This document shows positions 10,496 to 19,681 of a DNA stretch of 64,000 bases, piece after piece. The position numbers and the translations under genes were made by a program. The stretch is from an uncultured Saprospiraceae bacterium (lineage in GTDB: Bacteria; Bacteroidota; Bacteroidia; Chitinophagales; Saprospiraceae). The notes under the pieces are model-generated. The model ran no database searches. It was not told the DNA's origin and saw only the letters and a list, made by a program, of their open reading frames with translations. The stretch spans positions 62,001 to 126,000 of the forward strand of contig CALLPN010000016.1 in assembly GCA_938015435.1 (NCBI GenBank), read 5' to 3'. Position 1 is the stretch's first letter. Each line of letters starts with the position of its first letter.

Positions 10496-12301
10496 CTAGA
10501 TTTCGTCGCCACGTAATACTCTATATCGCTTTCTTGCTTCTACAGCGAAAGTACTGCCTGAGTATTCTAAGAATAGTTTTTCATAAAGCTCTTGTGCTTT
10601 GACTTTATCTTCTAAGATATGTTCGTAGAGATCCGCCATTTCGAATAGAGCATTATCTGCTCTTATTTCCTCAGGGAATTTTTCAATGATTTGCTCATAG
10701 AATCCAATCGCTTTTTGATACTCACGCTTTTTCATATAGATCTGAGCCTTACTATAAAAAACGTCATCTTCCAGGGAGTGTTCAGGAAATTCTGATGTGA
10801 TAGAATCTAATTTAATATGAGCGTCATCAAATCGATTTTGAAAAATCAAGAGATCTGACCCTGAATACATCTTAAGAGGTACGTCTGTGGTATCCAAAGC
10901 CATATTATCCATAATGAATACTGCTTTATCTATAGCATCATTAGAAATCAACTTACTCGTCGCCCTTTTTAGGATATCAAATTGCTCTTGTGCCCATTCA
11001 AAATCACCAATGTAATAAGACAGTTTTGCATTTCGATATCTTGCCTCCTCTCCTATTGCTGCTTCTTTGAATTCTTTATCTACTTGAGAATACAACAAAG
11101 TTGATTCCCAGATATCTCCTTGTATCAATTTATAATCAGCCAAGTTGATTTTAGCTTGATTAAGTGTGTACTTCTCTACACCAGCGAATCCGATTAGCTC
11201 TTCTAATACAGCTATGGCCTCATTGATATCATTCATATATAGTGCCTGCAGTTCAGCGTACTCTTGCATCAATAGTGCCGTCTGACTATTGCGACCATAT
11301 TCCGTCATAAATGACTGATACTCTGCCTCTAACGCTTGGAGGTCTTCTTGTGTATAGCTATAATTCTTTGTAATCTTAAATCTTTTCGCTTTGAGCAAAC
11401 CTCTTTTAGCTTCTAGATAGTAGCTAGTGTTGATCCCTTTGTTCGTTGTGATGTATTCGAATCCTTTGATTGCTGTATCATAGTACTTATCATCGAGTGC
11501 TATCTCGGCAATATCGAATACTCTACCACCATTTTCTTCAAATTGTCTGTCCAAAGCTCGAGCTTGTCTAAGTGCCTTATCATATTGCTTCTGTGTAATA
11601 AATGTCCACATTAACATCTCAGGAAATATTTCCAAATCTGGTTCCTCAGTCATACGTTCGTACAACTTGGTCTGTAATAAAGTGTAGCCTTCTTCATCTA
11701 ATTCCCTTTGGAATATAGTTTTGACGTTCTTCATTCTCTTTTCAGTCTTTACAAGACTATTGAGATACTCGTCTTGCATCTTGCTCACATTACCTGTACG
11801 GCGGTACATATCCGCCAGTTGATAGCTATAGTTGTATTGTAATTCTGGTACTTCTTTGCTAGACTCATATACTTGTATTGCTAATTCATAATTACCCGAC
11901 CTAGAAAACGAGCTACCCAATTTATTAATCATATGTACATTACCATTGATATTATTTATGGCTTTTTCATACATTTCTTTAGACTTCTTTGGCATAAATT
12001 GTTTGTCGTATAATACTCCATACTGAACATACAACTGCATCTCTTTAGGTCTCTTTTTGATTTGATCTTTGATCGCGTCTTCCGCTTGTACAAAATCTTC
12101 AACCTCTAAGAGTGAAGCGATGTATCTTTCGAAGTAATAATCATTTTTACCTGTCTTATCAAACATACGCTTATAGACTTCAGCTGCTTTTTCGTACTCA
12201 CCATCACGGAAGTAGGCATTAGCTAGCTTACTATCTTGAGCCTGAGCCAAGATAGAAATCAACAGAATAAAAGCAACAAATAAGAATCTAGATAACTTCA
12301 T
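10496..12301 (-). CDS. Exported tetratricopeptide-repeat protein
   Basis: 601 residues from ATG at 12301 (the track counts a preceding TTG). The N-terminus is a signal peptide ending 'ILAQAQ'. TPR-like helix pairs run through the whole chain, clearest at 'NAYFRDGEYEKAAEVYKRMF' and, near the C-terminus, 'QKAIGFYEQIIEKFPEE' and 'AQELYEKLFLEYSGS'. The C-terminal repeats resemble the YbgF/BamD tandem-TPR type. Probably a periplasmic or outer-membrane-associated scaffold; partner unknown. The neighbouring beta-barrel gene could be a partner (inference). No terminator was seen between them. Confidence 0.8.
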   Translation of the reverse strand: MKLSRFLFVAFILLISILAQAQDSKLANAYFRDGEYEKAAEVYKRMFDKTGKNDYYFERYIASLLEVEDFVQAEDAIKDQIKKRPKEMQLYVQYGVLYDKQFMPKKSKEMYEKAINNINGNVHMINKLGSSFSRSGNYELAIQVYESSKEVPELQYNYSYQLADMYRRTGNVSKMQDEYLNSLVKTEKRMKNVKTIFQRELDEEGYTLLQTKLYERMTEEPDLEIFPEMLMWTFITQKQYDKALRQARALDRQFEENGGRVFDIAEIALDDKYYDTAIKGFEYITTNKGINTSYYLEAKRGLLKAKRFKITKNYSYTQEDLQALEAEYQSFMTEYGRNSQTALLMQEYAELQALYMNDINEAIAVLEELIGFAGVEKYTLNQAKINLADYKLIQGDIWESTLLYSQVDKEFKEAAIGEEARYRNAKLSYYIGDFEWAQEQFDILKRATSKLISNDAIDKAVFIMDNMALDTTDVPLKMYSGSDLLIFQNRFDDAHIKLDSITSEFPEHSLEDDVFYSKAQIYMKKREYQKAIGFYEQIIEKFPEEIRADNALFEMADLYEHILEDKVKAQELYEKLFLEYSGSTFAVEARKRYRVLRGDEI

Positions 12302-12425
12302 CAATATTTACGTATTATAAGATTGTAATATAGCTGTATATGCTGATTACAGCAAATACTATACTTAGAACGTGATTTAAAGGGAAATTGATTCAATTAG
12401 AAGAGGAAAAAGCCTTCATAGCCCA

Positions 12426-13130
12426 TTATTGTAAGCTAGGCTCCTTGACATTGAGAATAAATCCGACTTTATAGACATTATCAATACTTACAGACGTATC
12501 TCTAGATAGTAATTTTCTGAGCTTAGAAATGAATACATCAAAGCTTCGACCATGAAAGTAATCCTTCTTGCCATAGATCATTTCTACTGCATTGTCTCTT
12601 CTCAATATTCTGTTTTTATACAAACAGAGTTGCTTCAAAACTTTACTTTCTTTCTCAGTGATTCGAATGATATCTTCTCCAAACTTAAGTTCCATACGAC
12701 TAAAATCGAAATGATACTTCCCAATTTCGAATATCGTTGGCTCGACAACATCTTTAGAAGATTGCGTTCTACGTAGGATTACGTTGAGCTTACAAAGCAG
12801 CTCTTGTTCGTCGAACGGTTTGATTAAGTAGTCTTCCGCCCCAAGATCATATCCTTTGAGTTTGTCATCCATCAACATCCGAGCCGTAACAAAGAGAAAT
12901 GGTGTACTTGGGTAAAGGTTCTTGATATGCCTTGCGACACCAAATCCGTCCAACTTAGGCATCATTACATCCAAAAGACAGATGTCAAAATTTTCCTTTT
13001 TTAGATGTTCTAATGCTGACTTACCATCTTTGGCTACGCGGACACGATAACCATTATCTTGGAGCATTTCCATCAATAGAAATCCCATATGCAAATCATC
13101 CTCAACGACTAGTAAATTGGCTTTATGCAT
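12426..13130 (-). CDS. OmpR/PhoB-family response regulator
   Basis: 234 residues from ATG at 13130, which overlaps the kinase stop by 8 nt; the track's start at 13160 would add ten residues upstream of the usual receiver start. The receiver domain begins 'ANLLVVEDD', has the phospho-acceptor Asp54 in 'LLDVMMP', conserved Thr in 'FVTAR' and Lys in 'YLIKPFD'. A C-terminal winged helix follows ('LLSRDTSVSIDNVYKVGFIL' is its hairpin end; 'GRSFDVFISKLRKLL' is the recognition helix). Partner of the kinase directly upstream. A likely target is the divergent Cys-rich gene at 14563, which has a palindrome in its leader (inference). Confidence 0.93.
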   Translation of the reverse strand: MHKANLLVVEDDLHMGFLLMEMLQDNGYRVRVAKDGKSALEHLKKENFDICLLDVMMPKLDGFGVARHIKNLYPSTPFLFVTARMLMDDKLKGYDLGAEDYLIKPFDEQELLCKLNVILRRTQSSKDVVEPTIFEIGKYHFDFSRMELKFGEDIIRITEKESKVLKQLCLYKNRILRRDNAVEMIYGKKDYFHGRSFDVFISKLRKLLSRDTSVSIDNVYKVGFILNVKEPSLQ

Positions 13131-14361
13131 AATGAGGAGCATTTGGTAAATGTAATTCAAATTGAGTCCCTTGATTCAAGACACTCTTGACAGATATACT
13201 TCCTTTATGTAGTTCCATTATTTTTTTGACATAAGAAAGCCCTAATCCAAAACCCTTGGTACTATATGTATCGCCTTCAGTACATCTATAAAATTTCTCG
13301 AAAAGTAATTTTTGATTTTTTTCACTTATTCCAATACCATTGTCTTCTATTCTAATTTTCGCTTTGTCTTTGAGCTTATCTATTGTGATACTTATCTCAG
13401 GAATATCTTCAGAATATTTGAGCGAGTTATCTACAATGTTTTTAATAGCGTTGGACAGATGAAATGAATCGCCAAGGACCATCATGCCGTCGCTATTATC
13501 GATTATTTTTATTAATGCTTTTTTATCTTCTATTAGAATAGATAAATTATTCACAACATCTTTTACCGTCTTAGTAAGATCTATTCTATCGTTGGAAATC
13601 ACATATTGACCACTTTCGATTGATGCCATGGTGAGCACTCTATTTACTTGTTCATTGAGCTGTTGATTTTCTTTGGCTATAATATCGACAAGCGGACTAT
13701 CAATTTTCTTATTGAGCATACTAGATGCTAATCCAATATTAGTCAGTGGTGTTTTAAATTCATGAGCCATATGATTAAAGAACTCTTTATTTCGCTCGCT
13801 TATTCTTTGTTGCTTTATCAAATAGTAATTACCATAAATTACCAATATCGCAATCAACAATAGGATCAAAACAGAAGAGCCTAACATCACTCCCATTTCT
13901 TCAAAAACGTATTCTTTTTTATTTGGAAAATTAACTGCCAGTTGATGAGACTCAGTATCCGTAACTGGTGTCAATGAACAGGAGTAAGGAATTTTTTCCG
14001 TCTTTTGTACGGAACCATTACACTCAGCAACTCCCATCTCATATGGCATATCTATATCATAGTAATTTAAAGAACTAGCTACTAGTCCTTTGACATCATC
14101 TCGCTGAATAAACGTAGAAAGCTCTTCCGAACAACAAGACTTCTTACCATCTGAAGCTGTCGAACATCTAGATTTAAATTCATTGGTTTCTTCTGTAAGT
14201 GATATCTTATCTACGGCCATGCAAAGTGCCATACTTACCTTCTGATCAAACTGCGCTTCTACTAAGGCGGTTGACTTCTGCATCCACTTGACCTGAATTA
14301 CAAACAGTGATACCAAAGCAATGGCAGAGACTAATACGAAGAAAGGTATTCTTTTACTCAA
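13123..14361 (-). CDS. Sensor histidine kinase with Cys-bearing periplasmic domain
   Basis: 412 residues. No in-frame ATG precedes the first transmembrane segment, so the start is the TTG at 14361. Two membrane helices (~5-24 and ~158-180) bracket a ~130-residue periplasmic region with Cys at about 47, 66, 76, 77, 115 and 128. HisKA follows: 'NHMAHEFKTPLTN' with phospho-His ~200. The ATPase domain has the N box region ('IKNIVDNSLKYS'), 'IEDNGIGI' and 'GFGLGLSYV'. It overlaps the response regulator by 8 nt and is divergent from a secreted protein with nine Cys. The Cys-rich sensor region and the Cys-rich neighbour suggest redox or metal sensing, which is inference. Confidence 0.92.
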   Translation of the reverse strand: MSKRIPFFVLVSAIALVSLFVIQVKWMQKSTALVEAQFDQKVSMALCMAVDKISLTEETNEFKSRCSTASDGKKSCCSEELSTFIQRDDVKGLVASSLNYYDIDMPYEMGVAECNGSVQKTEKIPYSCSLTPVTDTESHQLAVNFPNKKEYVFEEMGVMLGSSVLILLLIAILVIYGNYYLIKQQRISERNKEFFNHMAHEFKTPLTNIGLASSMLNKKIDSPLVDIIAKENQQLNEQVNRVLTMASIESGQYVISNDRIDLTKTVKDVVNNLSILIEDKKALIKIIDNSDGMMVLGDSFHLSNAIKNIVDNSLKYSEDIPEISITIDKLKDKAKIRIEDNGIGISEKNQKLLFEKFYRCTEGDTYSTKGFGLGLSYVKKIMELHKGSISVKSVLNQGTQFELHLPNAPHYA

Positions 14362-14482
14362 GGCGAATATGAAATTAGATTCGGTACAAATTTGAACATA
14401 ATAAGTGGTTAATGATTGATTTTTAACAGCTGCTTAACAAGTAGGTCACAAGTAGAAAACACCAATGACAAGCGTTTGCCTA

Positions 14483-14490
14483 TACTTTTG
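14483..14490 (+). promoter_or_regulatory. Candidate -7 box (TACTTTTG) for the Cys-rich gene
   Basis: TACTTTTGC matches TAnnTTTG about 73 bp upstream of the ATG at 14563. No convincing TTG -33 element is present at 19-21 bp, so the promoter may need an activator such as the adjacent response regulator (inference). Confidence 0.4.
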
Positions 14491-14520
14491 CTATTGTAAA
14501 TCGCTCAATGGAGCACCGCA

Positions 14521-14537
14521 TCTCAGAGGCTCTGAGA
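14521..14537. promoter_or_regulatory. Perfect palindrome upstream of the Cys-rich gene
   Basis: TCTCAGAG-G-CTCTGAGA is an 8-bp perfect inverted repeat with a one-base spacer, ending 26 bp before the ATG at 14563. It falls downstream of the predicted start point, so it may be a repressor operator or a very tight leader hairpin. Confidence 0.35.
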
Positions 14538-14562
14538 AATAAATAATACAATATTATACCTT

Positions 14563-14916
14563 ATGAAAAATGCAATCAAATTAATTACGCCAGTAGTACT
14601 CATGTTATTATTCGCAATGTCTAGTAATGCACAGACATCTTCGACTAAAGTAAAAGAAGGAAAAAAATGCGATCCTAAAGCATGCGAAGGTAAAGTTTGT
14701 GATCTCAAAAATTGTGATCCTAAATTATACAGCGTGCTTATGCCTCAATGTTGTAAAGCGTCAAAAACAGCTACAACTGAGACACCCGATTCTGACACCA
14801 ACAAGCTAACAAGAGTCGCATCAGCAAGCACAGAGCGTGCACCAATTGACTTCGCCAAAAAACCAGCTTGTGCATCTGGGCAAGCCAAAAAATGTTGCGC
14901 TAAGAAGGGCAACTAA
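14563..14916 (+). CDS. Small secreted Cys-rich protein
   Basis: 117 residues with a clear signal peptide (ITPVVLMLLFAMSSNAQ). The mature protein has nine Cys in two clusters: an N-terminal one with CxxxxC/CxxxxC spacing ('CDPKACEGKVCDLKNCDPK', then 'QCC') and a C-terminal 'ACASGQAKKCC'. It is Lys-rich. I do not recognise a named family. The Cys spacing would suit metal binding or disulfide chemistry in the periplasm. Divergent from the histidine kinase (201-bp gap) whose periplasmic domain is also Cys-rich, and followed by a strong terminator, so it is a single-gene transcript. It may be the output or ligand carrier of that two-component system (inference). Confidence 0.8.
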   Translation: MKNAIKLITPVVLMLLFAMSSNAQTSSTKVKEGKKCDPKACEGKVCDLKNCDPKLYSVLMPQCCKASKTATTETPDSDTNKLTRVASASTERAPIDFAKKPACASGQAKKCCAKKGN

Positions 14917-14943
14917 TATCGTTAGTAAAACTTAATATCTGTT

Positions 14944-14979
14944 ATGCAGTGCTAAACCATCTTTGGCACTGCATTTTTT
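14944..14979 (+). terminator. Intrinsic terminator of the Cys-rich gene
   Basis: Perfect 9-bp stem ATGCAGTGC/GCACTGCAT with a 13-nt loop followed by TTTTT, 27 bp after the stop codon. Confidence 0.85.
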
Positions 14980-15050
14980 CTGATTTACATTAATTTTCAG
15001 TAATTGACAAATACCCTTGAAACATATGAGCTTAAAACAGTCTTGTGTCC

Positions 15051-15168
15051 CATGAGCTTACCAATCGGAGTCCATGTGATTCTACGAATCCACATTCTCA
15101 CTCCGACTACGCGCGTTTTCTGCGAAAGCCGCCGCTAGATCACTGCGTGCTTAGGAGTCTCATCGGAC
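15051..15168. repeat. REP-like palindromic repeat, left flank of the RAYT gene
   Basis: Ends are TGAGCTTACCAATC and GCTTAGGAGTCTCA, the same arms as the repeats at 15925 and 15976, but with a ~75-bp interior containing CTCCGACTACGCGCGTTTTC. That interior recurs at 45.5 kb and, degenerate, at 16020. Probably a composite, mobilisable REP element. Confidence 0.7.
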
Positions 15169-15214
15169 CATGTTTTACGAAAAATCGTTTATATTTATAA
15201 TAAAGAATGCACTT

Positions 15215-15852
15215 ATGGCGATTGATTACTGGCACGAATTCCTTCCTGGGCATACGTACCATGCATATAACCATGCTGTGTCTGACCAAAATATATTTAA
15301 CTCAGATTTCGACTACACAGATTTCTTAATGAAGTACAAAAAATACATATCTCCATATGTCGATACTTATGCATATTGCTTAATGCCCAATCACTTCCAC
15401 TTACTATTCAAAGTAAAGGAATATGAAAGCCTCATTGCTAAAGCAAAATTAGATCCAACCAATGCTAGTATGAATCTAATGAAATCTGAAAATTATATAA
15501 TAAATTTATTCTGTCACAATGGAAAAGAATGCTAAGTTCTTATGCCATTGCTTATAACAATAGAAATAAAAGAAGAGGGCAATTATTTTTAAAAAGAATG
15601 AAACGCGTAAGTGTCAGCGAAGAGAATAGACTTTCTTATCTGGTTGCATATTTACATCACAATCCGATTCACCACGGTTTTTGCGACAAGTATAAGTCTT
15701 GGAAATACTCTTCTTATGGGGTATATCTAAAAGCAATTGGAAGTTCGAATATAGATCTAGAATACATCTTTGAATGGTTTGGAGGGCAGAAAAAATTGCT
15801 TGAATATCATGAGGACTTTAAAGTATTGAAAGCGAGTGATGAATTGGATTAG
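15215..15852 (+). pseudogene. REP-associated tyrosine transposase (RAYT, Y1/IS200-like), frameshifted
   Basis: Two overlapping ORFs together make one ~212-residue protein. The first (from ATG at 15215, 'MAIDYWHEFLPGHTYHAYNHAV') has the HUH motif 'LMPNHFHLLFKV' and ends at a TAA at 15533. The second, in the -1 frame, continues with 'MLSSYAIAYNNRNKRRGQLF' and the conserved 'YLHHNPIHHGF'. The second frame stays homologous upstream of its ATG ('QWKRM'), so a single-base shift between about 15495 and 15525 explains the break. A GGAAAAG run could permit -1 slippage, but four As is weak. The gene is flanked on both sides by REP-like palindromes, the expected RAYT arrangement, so this is a REPtron-type unit. 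It is probably inactive unless the shift is programmed. Confidence 0.85.
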
Positions 15853-15924
15853 GGAGTTCTTTGATTCTATAGGGTATAGTTGGTAAGCTACCAGCAACCT
15901 GCGTTTGAGAATTATATAATATTT

Positions 15925-15967
15925 CCCATGAGCTTACCAATCGCTGCGCGCTTAGGAGTCTCATGGG
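15925..15967. repeat. REP-like palindrome 1, right flank of RAYT
   Basis: CCCATGAG...CTCATGGG encloses GCTTACCAATCGC and GCGCTTAGGAGTC, a near-palindromic hairpin with the same arms as the left-flank element. Confidence 0.8.
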
Positions 15968-15975
15968 GACCTCGC

Positions 15976-16015
15976 TTTCAGACTCCTAAGCGCGATAGCG
16001 ATTGGTAAGCTGAAA
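15976..16015. repeat. REP-like palindrome 2, inverted relative to palindrome 1
   Basis: TTTCAG...CTGAAA encloses the reverse complement of the unit at 15925 (GACTCCTAAGCGC ... GCGATTGGTAAGC). The two units form an inverted pair like a BIME. A degenerate third piece with CTCCGCCTACTCGCGTTTTC and CTTAGGAGCCTC follows to about 16082. Confidence 0.8.
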
Positions 16016-16098
16016 AAGCACTCCGCCTACTCGCGTTTTCTGCGAAATACGCCGCCAGATCGCTACGTACTTAGGAGCCTCAAAAGAGACTGTAACTC

Positions 16099-16131
16099 AA
16101 AAAAAAAGAGTACACCATGATGATGTACTCT
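16099..16131 (-). terminator. Intrinsic terminator of ileS
   Basis: Read on the minus strand: 8-bp perfect stem AGAGTACA/TGTACTCT, 9-nt loop, then a run of eight or more T, 35 bp after the ileS stop. Confidence 0.88.
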
Positions 16132-16165
16132 ATCTATTAATTGTATTATCTAAAAAAAGAATCTA

Positions 16166-19100
16166 CTACCCTTTCTTTACTTCTATCGTGATCATATCGC
16201 CATCTAGAAGTTCTATTTCTTCTCCACCGTTTGACTCCATCGAAATACTATCTGCTAATACTTCTGCGGCTATGTAATCTGTATGTCCAGCCAATGCTAC
16301 TTTTACTAGATGATGATCACTGATCTTTACATTAATACGATCCGTTACTTCGAAGTCGCTATCCTTACGAAGATTTTGAATACGATTAACTAACTCTCTT
16401 GCGGCACCTTCTGCGATCAACGCATCATCTAATTGAATGTCTAATGCTACAGTTAACTCCTTATCAGAAGCTACTTGCCATCCTGGTACATCTTCTGCGA
16501 TGATCTCAAGATCTTCTAGATTGATTTCATATTTTACTTCACCTAGATCGACTAAAAAACTATTCGTCTTTTCGATCTCTGCTATAGTATCATTATCAAA
16601 TTCTTGGATGATTGCTGCGGCTGCTTTCATATCCTTACCCAACTTGCGTCCGAGTGTCTTGAAGTTCGCTTTAGCTTTCTTCTTGATGATACCTGAAGTA
16701 TCAGTGATATATTCGATATCCTTTACATTGACCTCAGCCAAAATCAAATCTTTCAATGCATCTACTTGATCTTGGAACTCTGGATTGAGCACAGGAAGTA
16801 AGATACGCTTGAGCGGCTGACGTACTCTTAGATTATCTTTTTTACGTAGAGATAATACTAATGAAGATATACGCTGCGCATAATCCATACGCTCCTCTAA
16901 TGCTTTGTCGATTGCACTCTCCACTGGCTGTGGAAAATCTACTAAATGCACAGAAGGATGAGACTCTAGATTAGAGACATCATTTAAATTTTTGTATAAC
17001 CAATCACTAAAATATGGTGATATTGGAGCCATCAATTTAGAGATGGTAGTTAGACACTCATACAATGTTTGGTAGGCTGCGATTTTGTCTTCGCTATACT
17101 CCCCTTTCCAAAATCTACGACGACATAATCTTACGTACCAGTTACTCAAATGATCATCAACGAATGACTGTATCTTACGAGCGGCTTGTGTCGGTTCGTA
17201 AGCTGCAAAATCTGCATCTACTTCTTTCTTTAACGTATTCAATAGAGATATGATCCATTTATCAATCTCCTGACGATCTGCTAATGGTATATAAGATTCA
17301 CTGTGGTTAAACTGATCGATGTTGGCATATAAGCTAAAGAACTTAAATGTCTGGAACATCGTAGCGAAAAACTTACGTCTTACTTCTTCGATTCCCGCTT
17401 CATCAAACTTAAGATTATCCCAAGGTGATGCATTACTGATCATATACCATCTAGTGGCATCTACTCCATGCTTATCTAATGTCTCAAATGGATCTACAGC
17501 ATTACCTAAACGCTTACTCATTTTCACACCATTCTTATCCAGTACGAGTCCATTAGAAACTACTGTCTTGTATGCTACATTGTCAAATACCATAGAGGCA
17601 ATCGCATGTAGTGTAAAGAACCAACCTCTTGTCTGATCGACCCCTTCAGCAATAAAATCTGCAGGGAATCTAGTGTCTAATAATTCTTTGTTTTCGAACG
17701 GGTAATGCATCTGTGCATAGGGCATCGATCCACTATCAAACCAAACATCTATCAAGTCAAGTTCACGCTTCATTTCTTGGCCATCATCAGATACTAAGAT
17801 CACCTCATCGATATATGGACGGTGAAGATCTTTAGGTACTTCTTGGCTTAGACCTAATGCTTTGTTAGCCTTATCTATTTCTGATTGCAGCTCAGCGATA
17901 GACCCTATTGAGATCTCGTCGCTGTTATCTGCAGTACGCCAGATCGGTAATGGTATACCCCAATATCTTGATCTTGAAAGATTCCAATCTTGGAGATTTT
18001 CTAACCAGTTTCCGAATCGCTTTTCTCCGGTATGAGCGGGCTTCCATTGGATCGTTTTATTGAGTTCGATCATACGATCTTTTACGGCTGTCGTACGGAT
18101 AAACCAACTATCGAGTGGGTAGTATAATATAGGCTTATCGGTCCTCCAGCAGTGCGGATAATTGTGACTATACTTCTGTACGTTGAATGCTCTATTTTGC
18201 TCCTTGAGCATGATCGAAATATCGACATCTACATTCTTATAAGCGTCGCCTTCGTCTTTGTAATCTTTGACATATCTGCCTGCAAAATCAGTAACTTCCT
18301 CAACGAATCTACCTTGCTTATCTACAAGAGTCAAAGACCCTATACCGTACTTCTTAGCAACAAACATATCATCAGCACCAAATGATGGCGCGATATGAAC
18401 GATACCTGTACCGTCAGATGTAGATACAAAATCACCACAGATTACTTTGAATGCATCCCCATCTTGTGGTTGTACATACGGTAGTAATTGCTCGTACTCT
18501 AGCATTTCAAAACTAGCCCCTTTGTACTCTCCTGTTACCTTATAGGGTATGAGTTTATCTTCTGGCTTAAAGGCTGCATAATCTGCTTCTAGTGCTGCTT
18601 CCTTAAACCACTTGCCTAATAGCTCTTTGGCAAGAATAAGATTCACTGGTAATTTGGTATAAGGATTATAGGTAGCGATACGTACGTAGTCTATCTTCTT
18701 ACCTACAGCTAGTGCTGTGTTAGATGGTAGCGTCCATGGCGTAGTCGTCCATGCTATGAAAAACACATCTCCTGCTTCATTGTCTTCGAATAGAAACTCT
18801 GATGCGGCATTCTTTTTCAACTTAAACTGAGCTACTGCAGAAGTGTCTTTTACATCTTTGTAGCATCCTGGCTGATTGAGCTCATGCGTACTCAGTCCTG
18901 TACCTGCCGCTGGTGAAAATGGCTGGACAGTATATCCTTTATACATATAGCCTTTCTTATGTAGCTGATCGAGCAGCCACCATACAGACTCTATATAATT
19001 GTTTTCGAAAGTGATGTAAGGATCATCGAGATCTACCCAATATCCCATTTTCACTGTAAGATCATCCCAAACGTCTTTGTAACGCATTACGGTTTCCTTA

Positions 19101-19462
19101 CACTTTAGGTTGTATTCGTCAACGGTGATCTTAGTACCGATGTCTTCTTTGGTGATCCCTAATTCTTTTTCGACAGATAACTCTACCGGTAATCCGTGAG
19201 TATCCCAACCGCCTTTACGCAGTACACGCTTACCTTTCATGGTGTTGAACCTACAGAAGATATCCTTTACAGTACGCGCCATTACGTGGTGGATACCTGG
19301 CATACCGTTAGCTGACGGAGGTCCTTCGTAAAATACGTAGGTATTATCCTCAGGCTTTTCGTCTATACTTCTCTGGAAGATATTCTCTGCGTCCCAAAAT
19401 GCTCTGATCTCCTTATCTATCTCAGGAAGGTTAAGTGACTTGTGGTCTTTGTATTGTGCCAT
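16166..19462 (-). CDS. ileS: Isoleucyl-tRNA synthetase
   Basis: 1098 residues from ATG at 19462. The track's start at 19492 is a TTG lying inside the predicted -7 promoter box, so the ATG is preferred. It charges tRNA-Ile with isoleucine and edits valine in the cytoplasm. The class I 'HIGH' motif appears as 'PSANGMPGIHH' with 'RKGGWDTHGLPVE' after it; the editing domain has 'FIAWTTTPWTLPSNTALAV' and 'GTGIVHIAPSFGADD'; the second signature is 'GVKMSKRLGNAVDP'. The C-terminal anticodon-binding region follows ('WYVRLCRRRFW'). The length fits the longer, eukaryote-like IleS group. It is monocistronic, with its own promoter and a strong terminator. Confidence 0.97.
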   Translation of the reverse strand: MAQYKDHKSLNLPEIDKEIRAFWDAENIFQRSIDEKPEDNTYVFYEGPPSANGMPGIHHVMARTVKDIFCRFNTMKGKRVLRKGGWDTHGLPVELSVEKELGITKEDIGTKITVDEYNLKCKETVMRYKDVWDDLTVKMGYWVDLDDPYITFENNYIESVWWLLDQLHKKGYMYKGYTVQPFSPAAGTGLSTHELNQPGCYKDVKDTSAVAQFKLKKNAASEFLFEDNEAGDVFFIAWTTTPWTLPSNTALAVGKKIDYVRIATYNPYTKLPVNLILAKELLGKWFKEAALEADYAAFKPEDKLIPYKVTGEYKGASFEMLEYEQLLPYVQPQDGDAFKVICGDFVSTSDGTGIVHIAPSFGADDMFVAKKYGIGSLTLVDKQGRFVEEVTDFAGRYVKDYKDEGDAYKNVDVDISIMLKEQNRAFNVQKYSHNYPHCWRTDKPILYYPLDSWFIRTTAVKDRMIELNKTIQWKPAHTGEKRFGNWLENLQDWNLSRSRYWGIPLPIWRTADNSDEISIGSIAELQSEIDKANKALGLSQEVPKDLHRPYIDEVILVSDDGQEMKRELDLIDVWFDSGSMPYAQMHYPFENKELLDTRFPADFIAEGVDQTRGWFFTLHAIASMVFDNVAYKTVVSNGLVLDKNGVKMSKRLGNAVDPFETLDKHGVDATRWYMISNASPWDNLKFDEAGIEEVRRKFFATMFQTFKFFSLYANIDQFNHSESYIPLADRQEIDKWIISLLNTLKKEVDADFAAYEPTQAARKIQSFVDDHLSNWYVRLCRRRFWKGEYSEDKIAAYQTLYECLTTISKLMAPISPYFSDWLYKNLNDVSNLESHPSVHLVDFPQPVESAIDKALEERMDYAQRISSLVLSLRKKDNLRVRQPLKRILLPVLNPEFQDQVDALKDLILAEVNVKDIEYITDTSGIIKKKAKANFKTLGRKLGKDMKAAAAIIQEFDNDTIAEIEKTNSFLVDLGEVKYEINLEDLEIIAEDVPGWQVASDKELTVALDIQLDDALIAEGAARELVNRIQNLRKDSDFEVTDRINVKISDHHLVKVALAGHTDYIAAEVLADSISMESNGGEEIELLDGDMITIEVKKG

Positions 19463-19489
19463 ATTAGTATCTGTTGTCGAATAAGTGTG

Positions 19490-19497
19490 CAAAAATA
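19490..19497 (-). promoter_or_regulatory. Candidate ileS -7 box (TATTTTTG)
   Basis: TATTTTTG on the minus strand matches TAnnTTTG and sits 28 bp upstream of the ATG at 19462, giving a leader of about 20 nt. No clear TTG at -33. Confidence 0.45.
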
Positions 19498-19681
19498 TAA
19501 AATCGTGGGTTGAATTATGCGAAATGTTGATTTGTCACAATTTTTGGTCAAAAATTTCGCCAAATCGAGTTCCTACATATCATCAAACCCAAGGTTTTAC
19601 CTTGGGCTAAGCAAATAAAGCCCTTCAGGCTTGCCATCAAAATTGTTATAAACGACTTTTCGCTCATTAATTTGAAATTAT

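Noticed and set aside
16437-18385. Plus-strand ORFs inside ileS
   Set aside because: Antisense shadows of a conserved housekeeping gene.
19463-19492. Upstream start of ileS
   Set aside because: It is a TTG inside the predicted -7 box, so it is unlikely to be in the transcript.
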